64,000 nt of DNA from Talpa occidentalis (GCF_014898055.3 NW_023603184.1:121944615-122008614), one strand, 5' to 3'; numbered from the stretch's first letter, positions 26,620-37,861 are shown. The notes: generated by a model from the letters alone, not told the origin. Made by a program: numbers and translations.

Positions 26620-26890
26620 AAGGAATTATCTACCTCTTAAGACCCATCAAATGACTGGTTTAGTGTATGTATGAATACGCTTTCACAATGTTTAAATGCT
26701 GCTTCTTACGTTTTATGTTTTTAGGAATAATGCTTTCCTTTTGAGTATTTCAACATATCATTCAGGTTCATCTTCAACATATGATTAGGATGAGAGCTCC
26801 ATGAACAACAGGCACTTTGTTCCACTTGTTACAACTTCTGGACCTGACCCCATGTCTGGTATGTAGGAGGCATTTGATTCTATGAAAATT
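26620..26890 (+). repeat. Probable LINE-2 3' end relic
   Basis: Ends with the order expected of LINE-2 3' ends: GAGAGCTCCATGAACAACAG near 26792, GGCACTTTGTT, then TGTCTGGTATGTAGGAGGCA near 26852. Diverged. Confidence 0.45.
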
Positions 26891-27137
26891 TTTTTCAACT
26901 TTTCTGAAAAAGTTGTTTTGGGATCATATGATCATTGTACATTTGGAGAATGTAATATGCTAGTTCCTGGTCAAACTTCAAACTTTAAATATGTTTGTAA
27001 AATTTTGGAATTGAGTTTTCAAATGCTCTTAAGATAACATCAAGAGTTAGAGTATAGGTCTACTCTGAACATTCTTCTGAAATAGTTCTCACCATAGCAA
27101 CAAAGGAATAGCCACATCTGGTGGCACAGCTTTGGTC

Positions 27138-27450
27138 AAAAAATTTTTTAAGATTTATTTATTTATGCATACAAGAACTGGGGTGTAAGCCAGAGGTGGG
27201 GGGTGGGTGAAAGAGGATTAACCAAAGAGAGTGGGGAGCAGAACAGACAGATCTACTGAAATACACTGCTGAGGGGAGCAGTGGGAAAGACGGGAGAGGT
27301 CTGCTTCATAATGTGGGTTGACTCCCTAGCTGGCCTGGGATTGAACTCGGGGATCAAACTTGGGGATCGAACTCGGGGATCAAATTCATGCTTCAGTGGC
27401 TGGCAATAGCTTGATAGCACTGTCTTTCCCTGCGCCATTAGGGAGGCCCC
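27138..27450 (-). mobile_element. T+ SINE, older subfamily, with B-box duplications
   Basis: Reversed tail AAGATTTATTTATTTATGCA, body GGGGAGCAGAACAGACAGAT, and reversed head CCATTAGGGAGGCCCC. Around 27340-27388 the B-box region is repeated: on the minus strand the unit TT(C/T)GATCCCC plus spacer occurs in about four tandem copies of about 16 bp (plus strand: GGGGATCAAACTTG, GGGGATCGAACTCG, GGGGATCAAATTCA). The copy is therefore about 45 bp longer than its relatives in this segment. Confidence 0.9.
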
Positions 27451-27469
27451 TGGTCTGCATTTTATTCAC

Positions 27470-27870
27470 TCATTTTACCCATTGACAGACTAGGTCATCC
27501 CTTCTATCTTAAAACTCTTCCCACTATATTTTTTTCTTTCTCTTCTACTTCTCCTCACGTTTTTGCAGTTTGTTATCTGATCTTTGTAGGTCCTTGCAGG
27601 CATCCTTTCTAGATACTTAGTGTTTTCTTTTTTCTCCTCTCATTACTAACTTCATCTAAAGCATTGTTAAGTCCCATGTTCTTAACTGCTGTCTCTATGA
27701 TCAGCATTCTTTAATCTATACTTCCTTCAAGTCATATTAAGATACAAACCTATGCTTCTATTTCAATGATCTACAGGGCCTTAAACTTGCTTAAGTTTAA
27801 AATAAACTCATTTTCTTCCTTCCCAAACATGTTCTCACTGTTTTATTCCTTATTTTTGTTGTTTGTAAAT
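27470..27870 (+). repeat. LINE-2 ORF2 relic
   Basis: Pyrimidine-rich text in LINE-2 order: TTCTCCTCTCATTACTAACT near 27632, CTTAACTGCTGTCTCTATGA near 27682, then CTTAAACTTGCTTAAG near 27780 and TTCTTCCTTCCCAAACATG near 27813. Very diverged, no open frame. Confidence 0.5.
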
Positions 27871-28484
27871 GAGTTGAATATTGAGTTAAGTACTGTTTTG
27901 GTGTGCTAGGCTGGACAGCAAATAGGGAATGCATCCAATATTCTTACAATACTCAGATAACAAAATCTCTCCTAATGAATGTAAGTTAACTTGTCATTCA
28001 TTTTTTAAAATTAAAGCTTTTTGAACTCTTTCATCTGCTAATATTTGGGATATCTGAGGTAGGAGTAGCATGACCGTGCAAACAGGATCTCATTTCAAAA
28101 CAGACTCCTAGTAAATGAAGTGCATGTAAAGATCCACCAGCAGCACTCAAAAAATGAAAAGAACTTAGGTGAGTATAGCCTTAAAATTTGGCACCCACAT
28201 ATTAAAAAGATGACAGACTAGGTTTTGTCAGAGTAACCCCAACATTTAAAAACTGTTCATTACTCCAGGGTGGCTCATCACTATGAGTTGGTTCAGTGTT
28301 CTTCAATGTGTCAGTCCCGTCAACCTGTATTTCAACATGTGTTCCTCCATTGCTATATCAGAAGAAAGGACTGAGTAACTGAGTACTGATAAGTAAATGC
28401 TTCTACTGAGTAGTGGCACACAGCATTTCTGCTAACATTTTATTAGTAAAGTGAAGCTGTTTGACCCTATTTAACAACAAAGAA
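27871..28484. other. Unassigned sequence, perhaps an old LTR at its right end
   Basis: Nothing firm. The stretch 28255-28450 (AGTGGCACACAGCATTTCTG near 28411) loosely recalls old LTR or MER sequence but I cannot name it. Confidence 0.3.
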
Positions 28485-31020
28485 ATGGTAAATATATTTA
28501 TAGATCTATGTCCTTCATAAACATAGATCCAAAAAAATTAAGAAATTATTAGAAAATCAAATCTATCACTATGCGAAAGAGATAAAATAGCATGAAGTAG
28601 AATTTATGCTATAAATGTAAGATCAGTTTATTACATGAAAATCATATCAAGATAATGAAGGAGAAAGATCATGTGATCATTTTAGTAGACAGAGTAAAGC
28701 ATTTGACAAAACACTAGCAAGAGAAGAAAACTTCCTCAACTTTGTAAGGAATACTTACCAAAAAATGTCTGTTGTTAGTATCATACTTAGTGATGAAATA
28801 TTTTATACTTCTCCCTTAACCTGAGAGTAAGTCAAGAATAGGAAACAACTGAATTATTTCTATTTTCAGGTGATGATACTGTTTATGTAGAAAAGCAATT
28901 ACAGTTCCATAAGTTAGCAGCAAAAATTGAAAAGTAAAATCCATTTATAATAATATCAAAAATAAAATTGGAATGCATGACATAAAAGGTATGAGATTTT
29001 CTATACTAAAAGTTAAAAATATTACTTACAGAATTTCAATACAACTCAAATAAATCTATGTACCATGTTCTTGGATTGGCAGATCAATACTGTTAAGATG
29101 TAGTTTATAAAATAGTATTATATCAGTGTTAATTTCCTAATTTTAATAATGTACATGATGATGTAAGATGTGAGCATTAGGAAAAATTGGGTTAAAAGAT
29201 ATATAAGAACTCTTTGATATTTTTGTGAATTGTCTGTGACTTTAAAAGTATTTCAAATTGGGGCCTTCCCGGTGGCGCAGCGGTTGAGCGCTGGGTTACG
29301 AAGCTGCCCACGGCCTCTGCAGCGCTGGTTTGATCCCCGGTTCGATCCCCAGCTGCTCCCCGGCCACCGCAGAAGGGTCCCACATGGTGCGCAGACCAGT
29401 GCTTGTATAAATAAATAAATAAATATTTTTTTTTAAAAAGTATTTCAAATTGGTTTTTAAAATCTTTATTATCTGAAAATTAATCTATAGAGTTAATGTA
29501 GACCAATTATAACGCTACCAGAAACTTTTGTAGAAGTTAACAAGCTGATTCTAAAATGTTTTTACAGTGAAAAGCACTTGTAATATCCAAAGCAATCTTG
29601 GAAAAGGAAGAGAAAGGTATATTTCCACACGATTATTTCAAGGCTTTCTGTAAAGTTACATAGTAATCAAGATAGGGTGGCATAGCCTTAAGGATAGACA
29701 GATAGATGAATGAAACAGAAGAGAAAGTCCAGAAATAGCTCCACATTTATACAGTTATTTGCTTTTTGATTAAAGCATAAGACAATCCCCAACTAAAAAA
29801 CAATTACTTATCAAAAGGCGTAGAAATAACCAGTTACTGATATAAGAAAAAGCAACTACCTCAAACCTCTATGTAAGACACAAAGAATAAATCTGAGATG
29901 AATAAAAATCTAAATACAAAAGCTAAAGTCATAAAGTTCTTAAAGGAAAATGTCAGAGGAAATCTTTATAACTGGGAGTAATCAAATATTTTATAGGAAG
30001 CAAAAAGCAATAGCTATAAAATAAATAAATGATAATTTAGACTTAATCAATTTTAAAAACTCATTAAAAGACACCACCAATAAAGTAAATAGTCAGTCCA
30101 CAGACTGCGAGGGAATATTCACAAAATAGTTGACAAAAATAGTCCTAGGAAATAGAATGAACTTCTCTAAAACAAAAAAGACAATCCAATGATAAATGGA
30201 CAAAATACTTGAACAGCTATACAAACTAGCCAGTCAGCACTTGAAAACTTGCTTCACTGCATTAGTCACCAGGGAATTGCAAGCTAAACCACAATGAAAT
30301 ACCAAGAGGTCATCAGTATGGCTGAAATTGAAAAGACTGACACCCCCAAATATGGTGAAGATGTAGAGAAATCAACACTCCCATGTATTGTAGGTAAAAA
30401 CGCCAACGACTATTTTTGGGGAAAATCTGGCAGTTTCTTATAAAATTAAACCTACACATACCTGATGATCAGTATTGAATTTCCAAACACTTTAGAGAAA
30501 TGAAAACATTCACACAAAAATAAACTTGTATAAGAATCTTCATAGCAGCTGTAGTCATAATAGTAAAAAATGGGAACAAACCCAAGTTTTCACTAATGAA
30601 AGAATGAGTAACCTAACTGTGGTATACTCACAAAAAGGAATATTACTTAGCTACTAAGGAGAGCAAAGTGGTGCTACATATAATACATGGATGAATTTCA
30701 AAAATATTATGTTAAGGAAAACTTACATAAATGAATATAGATCACATAAGCCCAACTATATTAAATCCTAGACCTGAAAAAGCTACTTCTTGGAGGGAAA
30801 AATTAGAACAGTGATTTTCACTGGTTGTTTAAGAGCAGGAATTGATTGAGAAGGGACATGGGGAGCTTTCTAGAGAGATGGCAACACTCTATTTTTAATA
30901 GGGTTTGAGTCACACATCTGTATGCATATATCACACTTCAGAGTACATATATACTTAATATTTATGTTTTTTATTGCATGAAAATTTTCTAGCAAGAGAA
31001 AAACTAAAAAATATTGAACT
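28485..31020 (+). mobile_element. Ancient LINE-1, about 2.4 kb, with a SINE inside
   Basis: Collinear degenerate ORF2: reverse-transcriptase region (ATGAAAATCATATCAAGATA near 28635; TTTAGTAGACAGAGTAAAGC near 28681), then the region right of the SINE (GTTACATAGTAATCAAGATA near 29655), then ORF2 C-terminal text (ATTAGTCACCAGGGAATTGC near 30261; AAAAAGGAATATTACTTAGC near 30633), then 3' UTR up to about 31,000. Stops and indels throughout. The SINE at 29261-29435 interrupts it. Confidence 0.8.
29261..29435 (+). mobile_element. T+ SINE, younger subfamily, internally deleted, duplicated B box
   Basis: Head GGGCCTTCCCGGTGGCGCAG, then a B-box region present twice (GGTTTGATCCCC and GGTTCGATCCCC at about 29327-29350). 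The body from the pyrimidine-rich CTCTCCTGCC to CTGTAC is missing: GCAGACC joins directly to AGTGCTTGTATAAA, with CC shared at the junction. About 130 bp is lost. A 17-bp target-site duplication AAAAGTATTTCAAATTG (29244-29260, 29436-29452) is perfect. Confidence 0.95.
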
Positions 31021-32888
31021 GCTATTAATTAAACATACAATGAAATATTTAGGGGGAACTGAACTGACACTTTCAAATTAATTTGAAATGAATCAAAGAT
31101 AAGATGGATTACTGAATGAATGGAGGAATGAATATGATTGAGCAATAAACACTACAAGAGATTTAGAGGAAGCACATAAGAATGCACATGGGAATGAGGA
31201 GAACCAAGTTTCAGAAACAATCAGCTGTATATCTTCAGCAAATAACCTAATTTCTTGGAGCCTCTGATTTTCTGATGCCTTGAATACTTTGAATCAAGGA
31301 ATCTAGGGCTTATGCCCTGAAAGGTACAAGCCATAAACCAGTATTTATTATAGGAGAAAATACTCCTACCAGCAATGTGAATTACTAAATAAAGAACTAA
31401 ATCAAAGTTCTCTTAAGGAAACAATAATACAAAGTTATACTGTACTATGCTATATTAACACTATGATCAATCAATTAATGAAACTATCAGGAGTTGTTTG
31501 ACAGCACAGAGCATGAGAACAACTTTTTTCCACCGTCTCAAATCCAAACAAAGTAGATTTACTCAATCTACTGGATATTAGACATTTAACTTAATGACTT
31601 ACAGTTACACCTATAGTTAGGTTGAATTTTAGCTTATAGACACTCTTACTCTTTAAAAGCTCATCTCAAATTCACTTAAACCGCACAAATGTTGCAGGAA
31701 GAATCACTGCCTTACCAGTTGGGGACAGAGTCAGTAAGTGTTGCACAAAGGAAATTATCTCAAGTCCAAGTCTCTGAAGAATGTTCATTTATTTGAGTCA
31801 TGTCTACTGGACTATATGATTCAGCTATGGTTAAGGGTAGATGTGTGGTCAACCAACATGCTTACCCCATTAAGTCTTTGAACCACTATCTTTATTTATT
31901 ATATAAATTTACTTAAGAAGATAGATAAATCATGAGTAACTTCAATGCTTTTATTTAAAATCCTTAAAAACCTAATTCAGCAATAATTTATGATACATTT
32001 TTAACTAGCCATAACATAAACATGAAGCAAAGTAATTCTCTTATATCTTTGGTTTGTTAGAATGTCATTGTATTTTCTACTCTGTCCCAAACTTGCTACA
32101 TTCTATTGATTTATAGAAAATAATCTTGAGATTGAAAAAAAGAGAACTACAACACCAAAGGAGGATATGCTAGTGAGATTATGGAACTACATTTTGCTCC
32201 AACAAAGAATTCGTGCTGAAGCCTGGTCTAATGTGATGATTAATTTTACAGAGTTGTCCCTGACCGATGTCACTATAGCAATGAAAATAAACTATGAGAC
32301 TAGGATTCAGCCAGAGGGGAAAAGTTCATTAAGGAATAAAAGTAGGGACAAAATTGCTCATTAAAGTGGCTAACCAGGGTTGTTTTATGAGAAGATGGGT
32401 TGAAAAAAAATAATAGAGGGTTGCAATGTATTTTAAAGAGATGAATTCAAATGTGACTCATAGATTCCCGTTTCAATAAAATTCTGTGGAATATAACAGT
32501 TTAGTTCCATGGAAAACAGGATAGTTAGTGGAGCCTATTATAATATTCGAGGTATTCTAACGTGAAACCTGACTTGCCCACAACTGCAAAAAGTAGACCA
32601 TTAACTTCGTAATTATAAAAAAAAAAAAAAAAGAAAGAAAGAAAAGAACATAAGTATTTTTTTAGTCTTGGGTTTGGTCCAAGGAGAAGAAATTCCCACT
32701 CAAGATGTTTCTATCTAAATCTGAATGCAAAGAAATTATTTTAGAAAACTAGAAATCATTTTTAGCTGCTTCTAGCACTTCAGTGAGCTTCTGAAGGGAT
32801 TACTTTAAGAACAATTTGGTCCATTAGAAACTAGTCAACACACATAAGTGTCGGGTGCTTCCCTTAGCTATAAATTTAAGTTACTCTT
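31021..32888. other. No recognised gene or repeat
   Basis: AT-rich DNA. A 65-codon open frame (32167-32364) has no recognisable domain. A/GAAA tract at 32618-32645. Confidence 0.5.
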
Positions 32889-33155
32889 GGGCCTCCCCAG
32901 TGGCGCAGTGGTTGAGCGCTGGGTTGCGAAGCTGCCGGCAGCCTCTGCAGCACCAGTTCAATCCCCAGCCGCCGGTCGAGGGTCCCACGTGGTGTGCGGA
33001 CCTCTCCTGCCGCCCGCTGCTCCCCTCAGCAGTGTATCATCAGTCTGCCTGTTCTGTTCCCCACTCTGGCTCTGGTGAATTCTCTCACCCTCCCACGCTT
33101 CTGACTGTACCCAGTGCTTGTATAAATAAATAAATAAATCTTTAAAAAAAATTAA
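32889..33155 (+). mobile_element. T+ SINE, younger subfamily
   Basis: Head GGGCCTCCCCAGTGGCGCAG, A box TGGCGCAGTGG, B-box-like AGTTCAATCCCCAG near 32956, full body and tail (CTGTACCCAGTGCTTG, AAATAAATAAATAAATCTTT). Imperfect 11-bp target-site duplication AAGTTACTCTT / AAATTACTCTT (32878-32888, 33155-33165). Several overlapping open frames on both strands across it are chance products of its GC-rich body. Confidence 0.95.
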
Positions 33156-33216
33156 ATTACTCTTTAAAAATAATGCTGTATCTCCCCATAGCATCTCTTC
33201 ACTCAAAATGACATAT

Positions 33217-33273
33217 GATAGGTAGTTAGATAGGTAGATAGATAGATGATAGATAGATGGATGGATGGATAGA

Positions 33274-33305
<32 letters not shown>

Positions 33306-33316
33306 TAGATATAGAG
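33217..33316 (+). repeat. GATA/GATG/GACA tetranucleotide microsatellite
   Basis: About 100 bp of TAGA units with interruptions: GATAGGTAG, (GATG)3, a run of about seven GATA units, then (GACA)3. Mixed units suggest a mature locus, probably length-polymorphic. Confidence 0.95.
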
Positions 33317-34084
33317 GGAGTTATTCAAGTTTTTTAAAGTTAGATACTTAAAGAATGTATGCCCTGTTAGATACGTTTTCCAAAGGTAAAATATTTCTGT
33401 TATTTTTCCTGGAAAAACACTGGTTAGTTCATTTCAAAATGTGAGTCAAAACTTTGTATCTCATTATAGTGTCTTTAATGAGGACAATAATATATGTGAA
33501 TAAAGCTACTTTACTACAAAATGCAACCTGATATTGCAAGATTTTAGGGCCAGAAGTCAACTTTGAGGAATCTGGTATTGGTCTAGATTAGTCAACTTAG
33601 CCAGCTTGGAAAGAAGTCAATTATTCACTCTTGTGTCTGCTCATTCTAAATTCAACATTGCGCTAGGATAAGGAACGTTTCTGTCTCTAAAGTTCACAAT
33701 AAAGCAAAGATATAGGAAGGGAAAAACTCACCATGAAATAATTGGCAAACAAAGTAATAAAGTTTCATTTTTGCAACACAGATATTGAGTTTGGAAAGGA
33801 ATTTTGGTGTTCCTTAAGGACATTTGGGAAGATTTCATGTGTAAAGATTGGAATAGGAATTTTAATGTTACTTAGGTTATCACAGGCAAAAGTAAAAAAT
33901 TGGAAAGCTTCTGGCTTGGGGCTAGTTGTGGTCCATAGTTAGCGCTACATTTGTTAAACAAATGCTCTGTTAGTAAGCAACCTGAGCAAACAAAATCAAA
34001 TTGGAAAGAAAAATCTAAGTAAAATTAATTAGTTATATGCAATTTATGTGATAAGAGTTAAGCAGCTAATGACAAATTCATAGT
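33317..34084. other. No recognised feature
   Basis: AT-rich DNA without identifiable gene or repeat. One 66-codon open frame (33742-33942) without a domain signature. Confidence 0.5.
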
Positions 34085-34325
34085 GGCTTCTATTTATTAA
34101 GTGCTTATTGTGTGCAAGAGACTGTATTATAAAATAAATATTATAAGCATGGCATCATTTCATTCTTATAAAAATTCCACAGGGTGGATATATGATCCAT
34201 TTTATAGATGAGAATATAGAAGTTTAAAGTAATTAAGCAATGTGCCCAAGAATACAACCAAATAGGACCAAGCTCATAGGCAGAATGGTCGAGCTCTACT
34301 ACTATTAGCAGGATTATAATATGAA
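34085..34325 (-). repeat. MIR relic, well ordered
   Basis: Reversed MIR in full order: TTATTAAGTGCTTATTGTGT near 34095, ATGGCATCATTTCATTCTTA near 34149, CCATTTTATAGATGAGAATA near 34197, then AATTAAGCAATGTGCCCAAG near 34232 and GACCAAGCTCATAGGCAGA near 34266. The best-preserved MIR in the window. Confidence 0.85.
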
Positions 34326-34629
34326 ATAGGCAGAGGGCAGGAGAAAATAAGAGAAGCCAGAGGAAAGAATAAAATTGCTTTGGGTCAAAAGTAAAGGAGG
34401 TTCAACACAATATGCTTTGGGGAAGGATGTAGAGGGAGGCAGTAAGGACCATGACTTGTAGAGCTGAGCCTAGGATAAAAGTTATTTTGTTATTTAGTTC
34501 ATTTTATGTGACTGACTTCTATTTTTGAGTTATTTCCTTTATTGTGCATTCTATTGTTTCCTTGAGGTATCTTACAAATTAATTATATTTATTTGTACTA
34601 ACTTGAGCAGCAAGGTGAAAATGACACTG
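34326..34629. other. No recognised feature
   Basis: Purine-rich then AT-rich sequence, with no gene or clear repeat. Confidence 0.5.
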
Positions 34630-35285
34630 GATCCCAATTAGAAACCCTGGTTGGAAGCTTTATTGGTCACTGGTTGCTTGTCTAGGTTTATCTTGGGCAG
34701 AACTCCCATCCGAAAACCCCTTCCAGCTCACTGTACTATTATTACAGTCTGTGCCAACCACAGTTGCCTAATATTAACTGATTGTACCACTGCTGAATTG
34801 CCACTTGGGAAGCTGGACCTACTGCTTTTATTATTTTTATTACCCATGACCCCACTGAAAGGCAGATTGGCTAGGGAAAATAAATAAATAATGTGGGCTA
34901 GTAAATGCTTTGGGTGCTTATTTACCCTCACTCCTTTGCTCACCCCTCTTTATCCTCACAGTCTCAATCCCAATTCCCATCTATTTTGGTTTTAGCTGAT
35001 TATATTGTTCTTTTATTTAATTTTTCCCTTGCATTTTCCATTCACTTAGAACAGGATCCCACATTAAATGAGGCTCCAGGCTCACTTAAGGATGCATTTT
35101 GCAAACCAAATAAAGTAAAATCATCAGTAAATTCCAAATGCTTTATTATGCTCCTCCTCACACGTACAAATTCCAGTAAGGCTTCAGTTATGAAAACAAT
35201 TCAAAGACAAGGATTCCAGATGCAATTAATAATTTTTTTATCTAACCCTGTCATTTATTTGAAGCATATTAGGAGGGTCTAATAC
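34630..35285. other. Candidate conserved non-coding block
   Basis: About 650 bp free of recognisable repeats, with mixed composition and two long plus-strand open stretches in different frames (34651-34887, 78 codons; 34905-35282, 125 codons). Neither shows a domain, a signal peptide pattern or a Kozak-supported start, and they are out of frame with each other. AT-rich homeobox-like cores are frequent (TGCAATTAATAATT near 35221, TTATTTAATTTTTC near 35013). Low stop density could also be chance. Confidence 0.25.
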
Positions 35286-35754
35286 ATTCAACTTTGGGGG
35301 AAAAAAAAACCATTTAGAGAGAACTCAGATAATAGAAGCCAGGCCAGACCTTGGAACAAATTGCTCAGCATATAGGAAAATGCTAAAATAAGGGTAAATC
35401 AGGATATACCAGAGAAAATCAAAAAGAAAAAAGGTTTTGAACTCTCAAAGTCACCTGATCCAAAATCTGTAATCTAAAATTATATTACAGGAGAGTGATT
35501 TCAGCAGTTACACTGTAAATTTCCCTTTATTTTAGAAGTGAGAAAGCTAAAGGAAATTAGCTAATTAACAGTAGAGCAGAAGAAATAACCCACAACTAGA
35601 GACTTTTCTTCAGAGTCACCTCTGACATTTCACAATGATTTACATTTTTGATTCAAAACAATACAATCTGGTCAATATTTCTTGCTCCTTCTCTTGATTG
35701 TTTTACCTATTGGACTACTAGATTTTTCAAACTAATATTATTTAAAGCACTAAC
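35286..35754. other. No recognised feature
   Basis: AT-rich DNA. Nothing identifiable. Confidence 0.5.
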
Positions 35755-35900
35755 TGCATATTTATGTATTCATTGTCTTACATCTTTGTTAATTTTTTGA
35801 TAGTATTTGATTTCTCCTTCAGGTATAGTCCCGGTAGTTCTCCTACCACCATCGCACTTATGACCCATCACCACAGTCCCCTGGGCTAACTGCATTTTTG
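35755..35900 (-). mobile_element. LINE-1 3' UTR fragment, minus strand
   Basis: TTTGTTAATTTTTTGATAGT near 35785, TTCTCCTTCAGG, TAGTTCTCCTACCACCATCG near 35835 and CACAGTCCCCTGGG near 35872 match, in order, the minus-strand LINE-1 3' UTR at 58.6 kb and, reversed, the 3' UTR of the outer LINE-1 near 2.28 kb. Only about 145 bp. Confidence 0.7.
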
Positions 35901-36203
35901 ACATACTCTGAGAGAGCTGAGTATGGAAGGCTGCTAATGTCAGGAAATTTCCCAATGTCAATGTTTCTGCTCTAGGACAGCATCCCTGGGATTCCCAGAA
36001 AGATTCCCAGATTCCCATCCTAACATTGTGGTCAGGAAAGCAAGAGCACCAGGGACTAGAACACTTGGCTTCTGCTCTTCCTTGGTTAGAAGACTGCTTC
36101 CAGAATACCATTTACAGAGATATGATTCTTTCTCTAAGCTGCCAGCATCTGTCTTCAGGCCAAGGGAATATTTCTGGATTCTCACAGGAATACATAATGT
36201 GCA
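35901..36203. other. Unassigned moderate-GC sequence
   Basis: Several overlapping open frames on both strands (35770-36111 and 35958-36185 minus; 36026-36261 plus) without domain content. No splice context that I would trust. Could be an old repeat I do not recognise. Confidence 0.35.
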
Positions 36204-36257
36204 TATTTATATGTATGTATGTGTGCATACATATGTGTATATATATGTGTGTATGAA
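36204..36257 (+). repeat. TATG/TGTG-type microsatellite
   Basis: Imperfect (TATG)n/(TG)n/(TA)n alternation over about 50 bp. Confidence 0.85.
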
Positions 36258-36820
36258 ATAATTTTTTCAAATACTGGATTATTTTTTCTTTATATTTTCA
36301 TGCCCCTAAAGTATGAAAATAAAACATATCTTAACTCTTGGAAGAAAATAAACAATTTAACCAAGATATACATGCCCTAGTTATTCATAAAAACTGTGTT
36401 CAACTATCTACTATTAGATTTACATCCATTTATATATAAAATTCTCCTCCCCAAATTCTTTCCATCTCCTTCTCCCTCCCGCACAGCCCCAAACACACTT
36501 ATCTAGTTCAATCCCCATAAGCTTAGTTTCACTCCATCACTGCATCAGTTTATGGTGAACAAAGAACACATGGTCTATAATATTCAGCTCTTATAATTTG
36601 GTGTCTCAACTTACTACCATAACTGTATAGAGTGGCTGTTAAGAATGGGAGTGAGAAAAGTTAATCAATATTTTTATTCATTCATTCTACAGACAGTACG
36701 ATGTAGAGGAATAAGACACAGGACCAGGGAGTTGATATGTTTTGGAGAGCAGGAACTACAGGAAGGCAGAGTCAAAGGGTAGGTTGTGGATACCAGACTG
36801 GTTGTGAGTGCATCTGGGAG
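36258..36820. other. No recognised feature
   Basis: AT-rich, then pyrimidine-rich near 36430-36510. No gene or clear repeat. Confidence 0.5.
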
Positions 36821-36831
36821 AAGGAGAGATT

Positions 36832-37188
36832 ATTTAATCCCCTGCATTATTGAGGGAACATAGGCTTACAATGTTTTATATGATTTAGGGGTATAACATT
36901 ACACCTTTCAGAATTATATTACCACACCACTAAGGCAGCCATAATCCTCCACTACAGTCAGCTGTGCCCCCACCCACTCTGCTTTCCCCTCCTCCTTCCC
37001 CTCCAGTAACCTCAATTCTACAATCAGAGTTCTAGTGTTAGTAATTGCTTTAGTTGTATATGACCCTTTGTTTTGTTTCTTTATATTCCATATATAAATG
37101 ACACCATCTGGTATTTGTCTTTCTCCTTCTGCCTTATTTCACTTAGCATAATTCCCTCCAGTTCCATCCATGTTGTTGCAAATAGCAA
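36832..37188 (-). mobile_element. LINE-1, 5' truncated, minus strand, no poly(A) tail
   Basis: Reversed LINE-1 3' UTR (CCACACCACTAAGGCAGCCA near 36923; pyrimidine-rich CCCCTCCTCCTTCCCCTCC near 36986) and end of ORF2 (TTTCACTTAGCATAATTCCC near 37137; CCAGTTCCATCCATGTTGTT near 37158). Flanked by an 11-bp duplication AAGGAGAGATT (36821-36831, 37189-37199). The expected T-run at the left end is absent. Confidence 0.8.
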
Positions 37189-37517
37189 AAGGAGAGATTT
37201 CTAAAAGTGAGGAAGTGGCAGCATGCCCAACCAATATTCATTCACTACATGATTTTTCTTGTGGAGGTGGTAGATATGTATGCAATCAAAGTTCATTCAC
37301 TTCACATATCTTTTGAATTGGGTCTAAAAATAAGTACAAAAAGATCTATTATTGATTAACACCTTTGGGGGCAGGTTAACTGACTCTCTGTATAAAATAT
37401 ACAGTAATCTACAACAGTATTCCTAAGCATGAACCTAGACAGCTAATATAGCCCTGACTAAGCCTAAATCTCTCTAAATTAATTATGACTCTCTCCAGGT
37501 AACACTTCCCTACAGTA

Positions 37518-37760
37518 GGGCCTCCCTGGTGGCACAGCGGTTGAGCGCTGGCCCGCAGTCACTGTAGCAACGGGTGAGGGTCCCACATGTTGCGACAGAC
37601 CTCTCCTGCCACCCGCTGCTCCCCTCAGCAGTGTATTTCGTCAGTCTGCCTGTTCTGTTCTCCGCTCTGGCTCTGGAGAATTCTCTCACCCTCCCGTGCT
37701 TCTGACTGTACCCAGTGCTTGTATAAATAAATAAATAAATCTTTAAAAAAACAAAACAAA
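37518..37760 (+). mobile_element. T+ SINE, younger subfamily, B-box region lost
   Basis: Head GGGCCTCCCTGGTGGCACAG then GAGCGCTGG joins CCCGCAGTCACTGTAGCAAC and GGGTGAGGGTCCCACATG, so the GGTTCGATCCC B box and flanking 35-40 bp are missing. Tail complete. Perfect 14-bp target-site duplication ACTTCCCTACAGTA (37504-37517, 37761-37774). Confidence 0.95.
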
Positions 37761-37861
37761 ACTTCCCTACAGTAACAAGTTTCTTTTCAAAATTCTGCTT
37801 ATGTTAATAACTCAGTAGAATCCTTAAGAAAGGCATGATTCAAAACATATCAATAATATGG

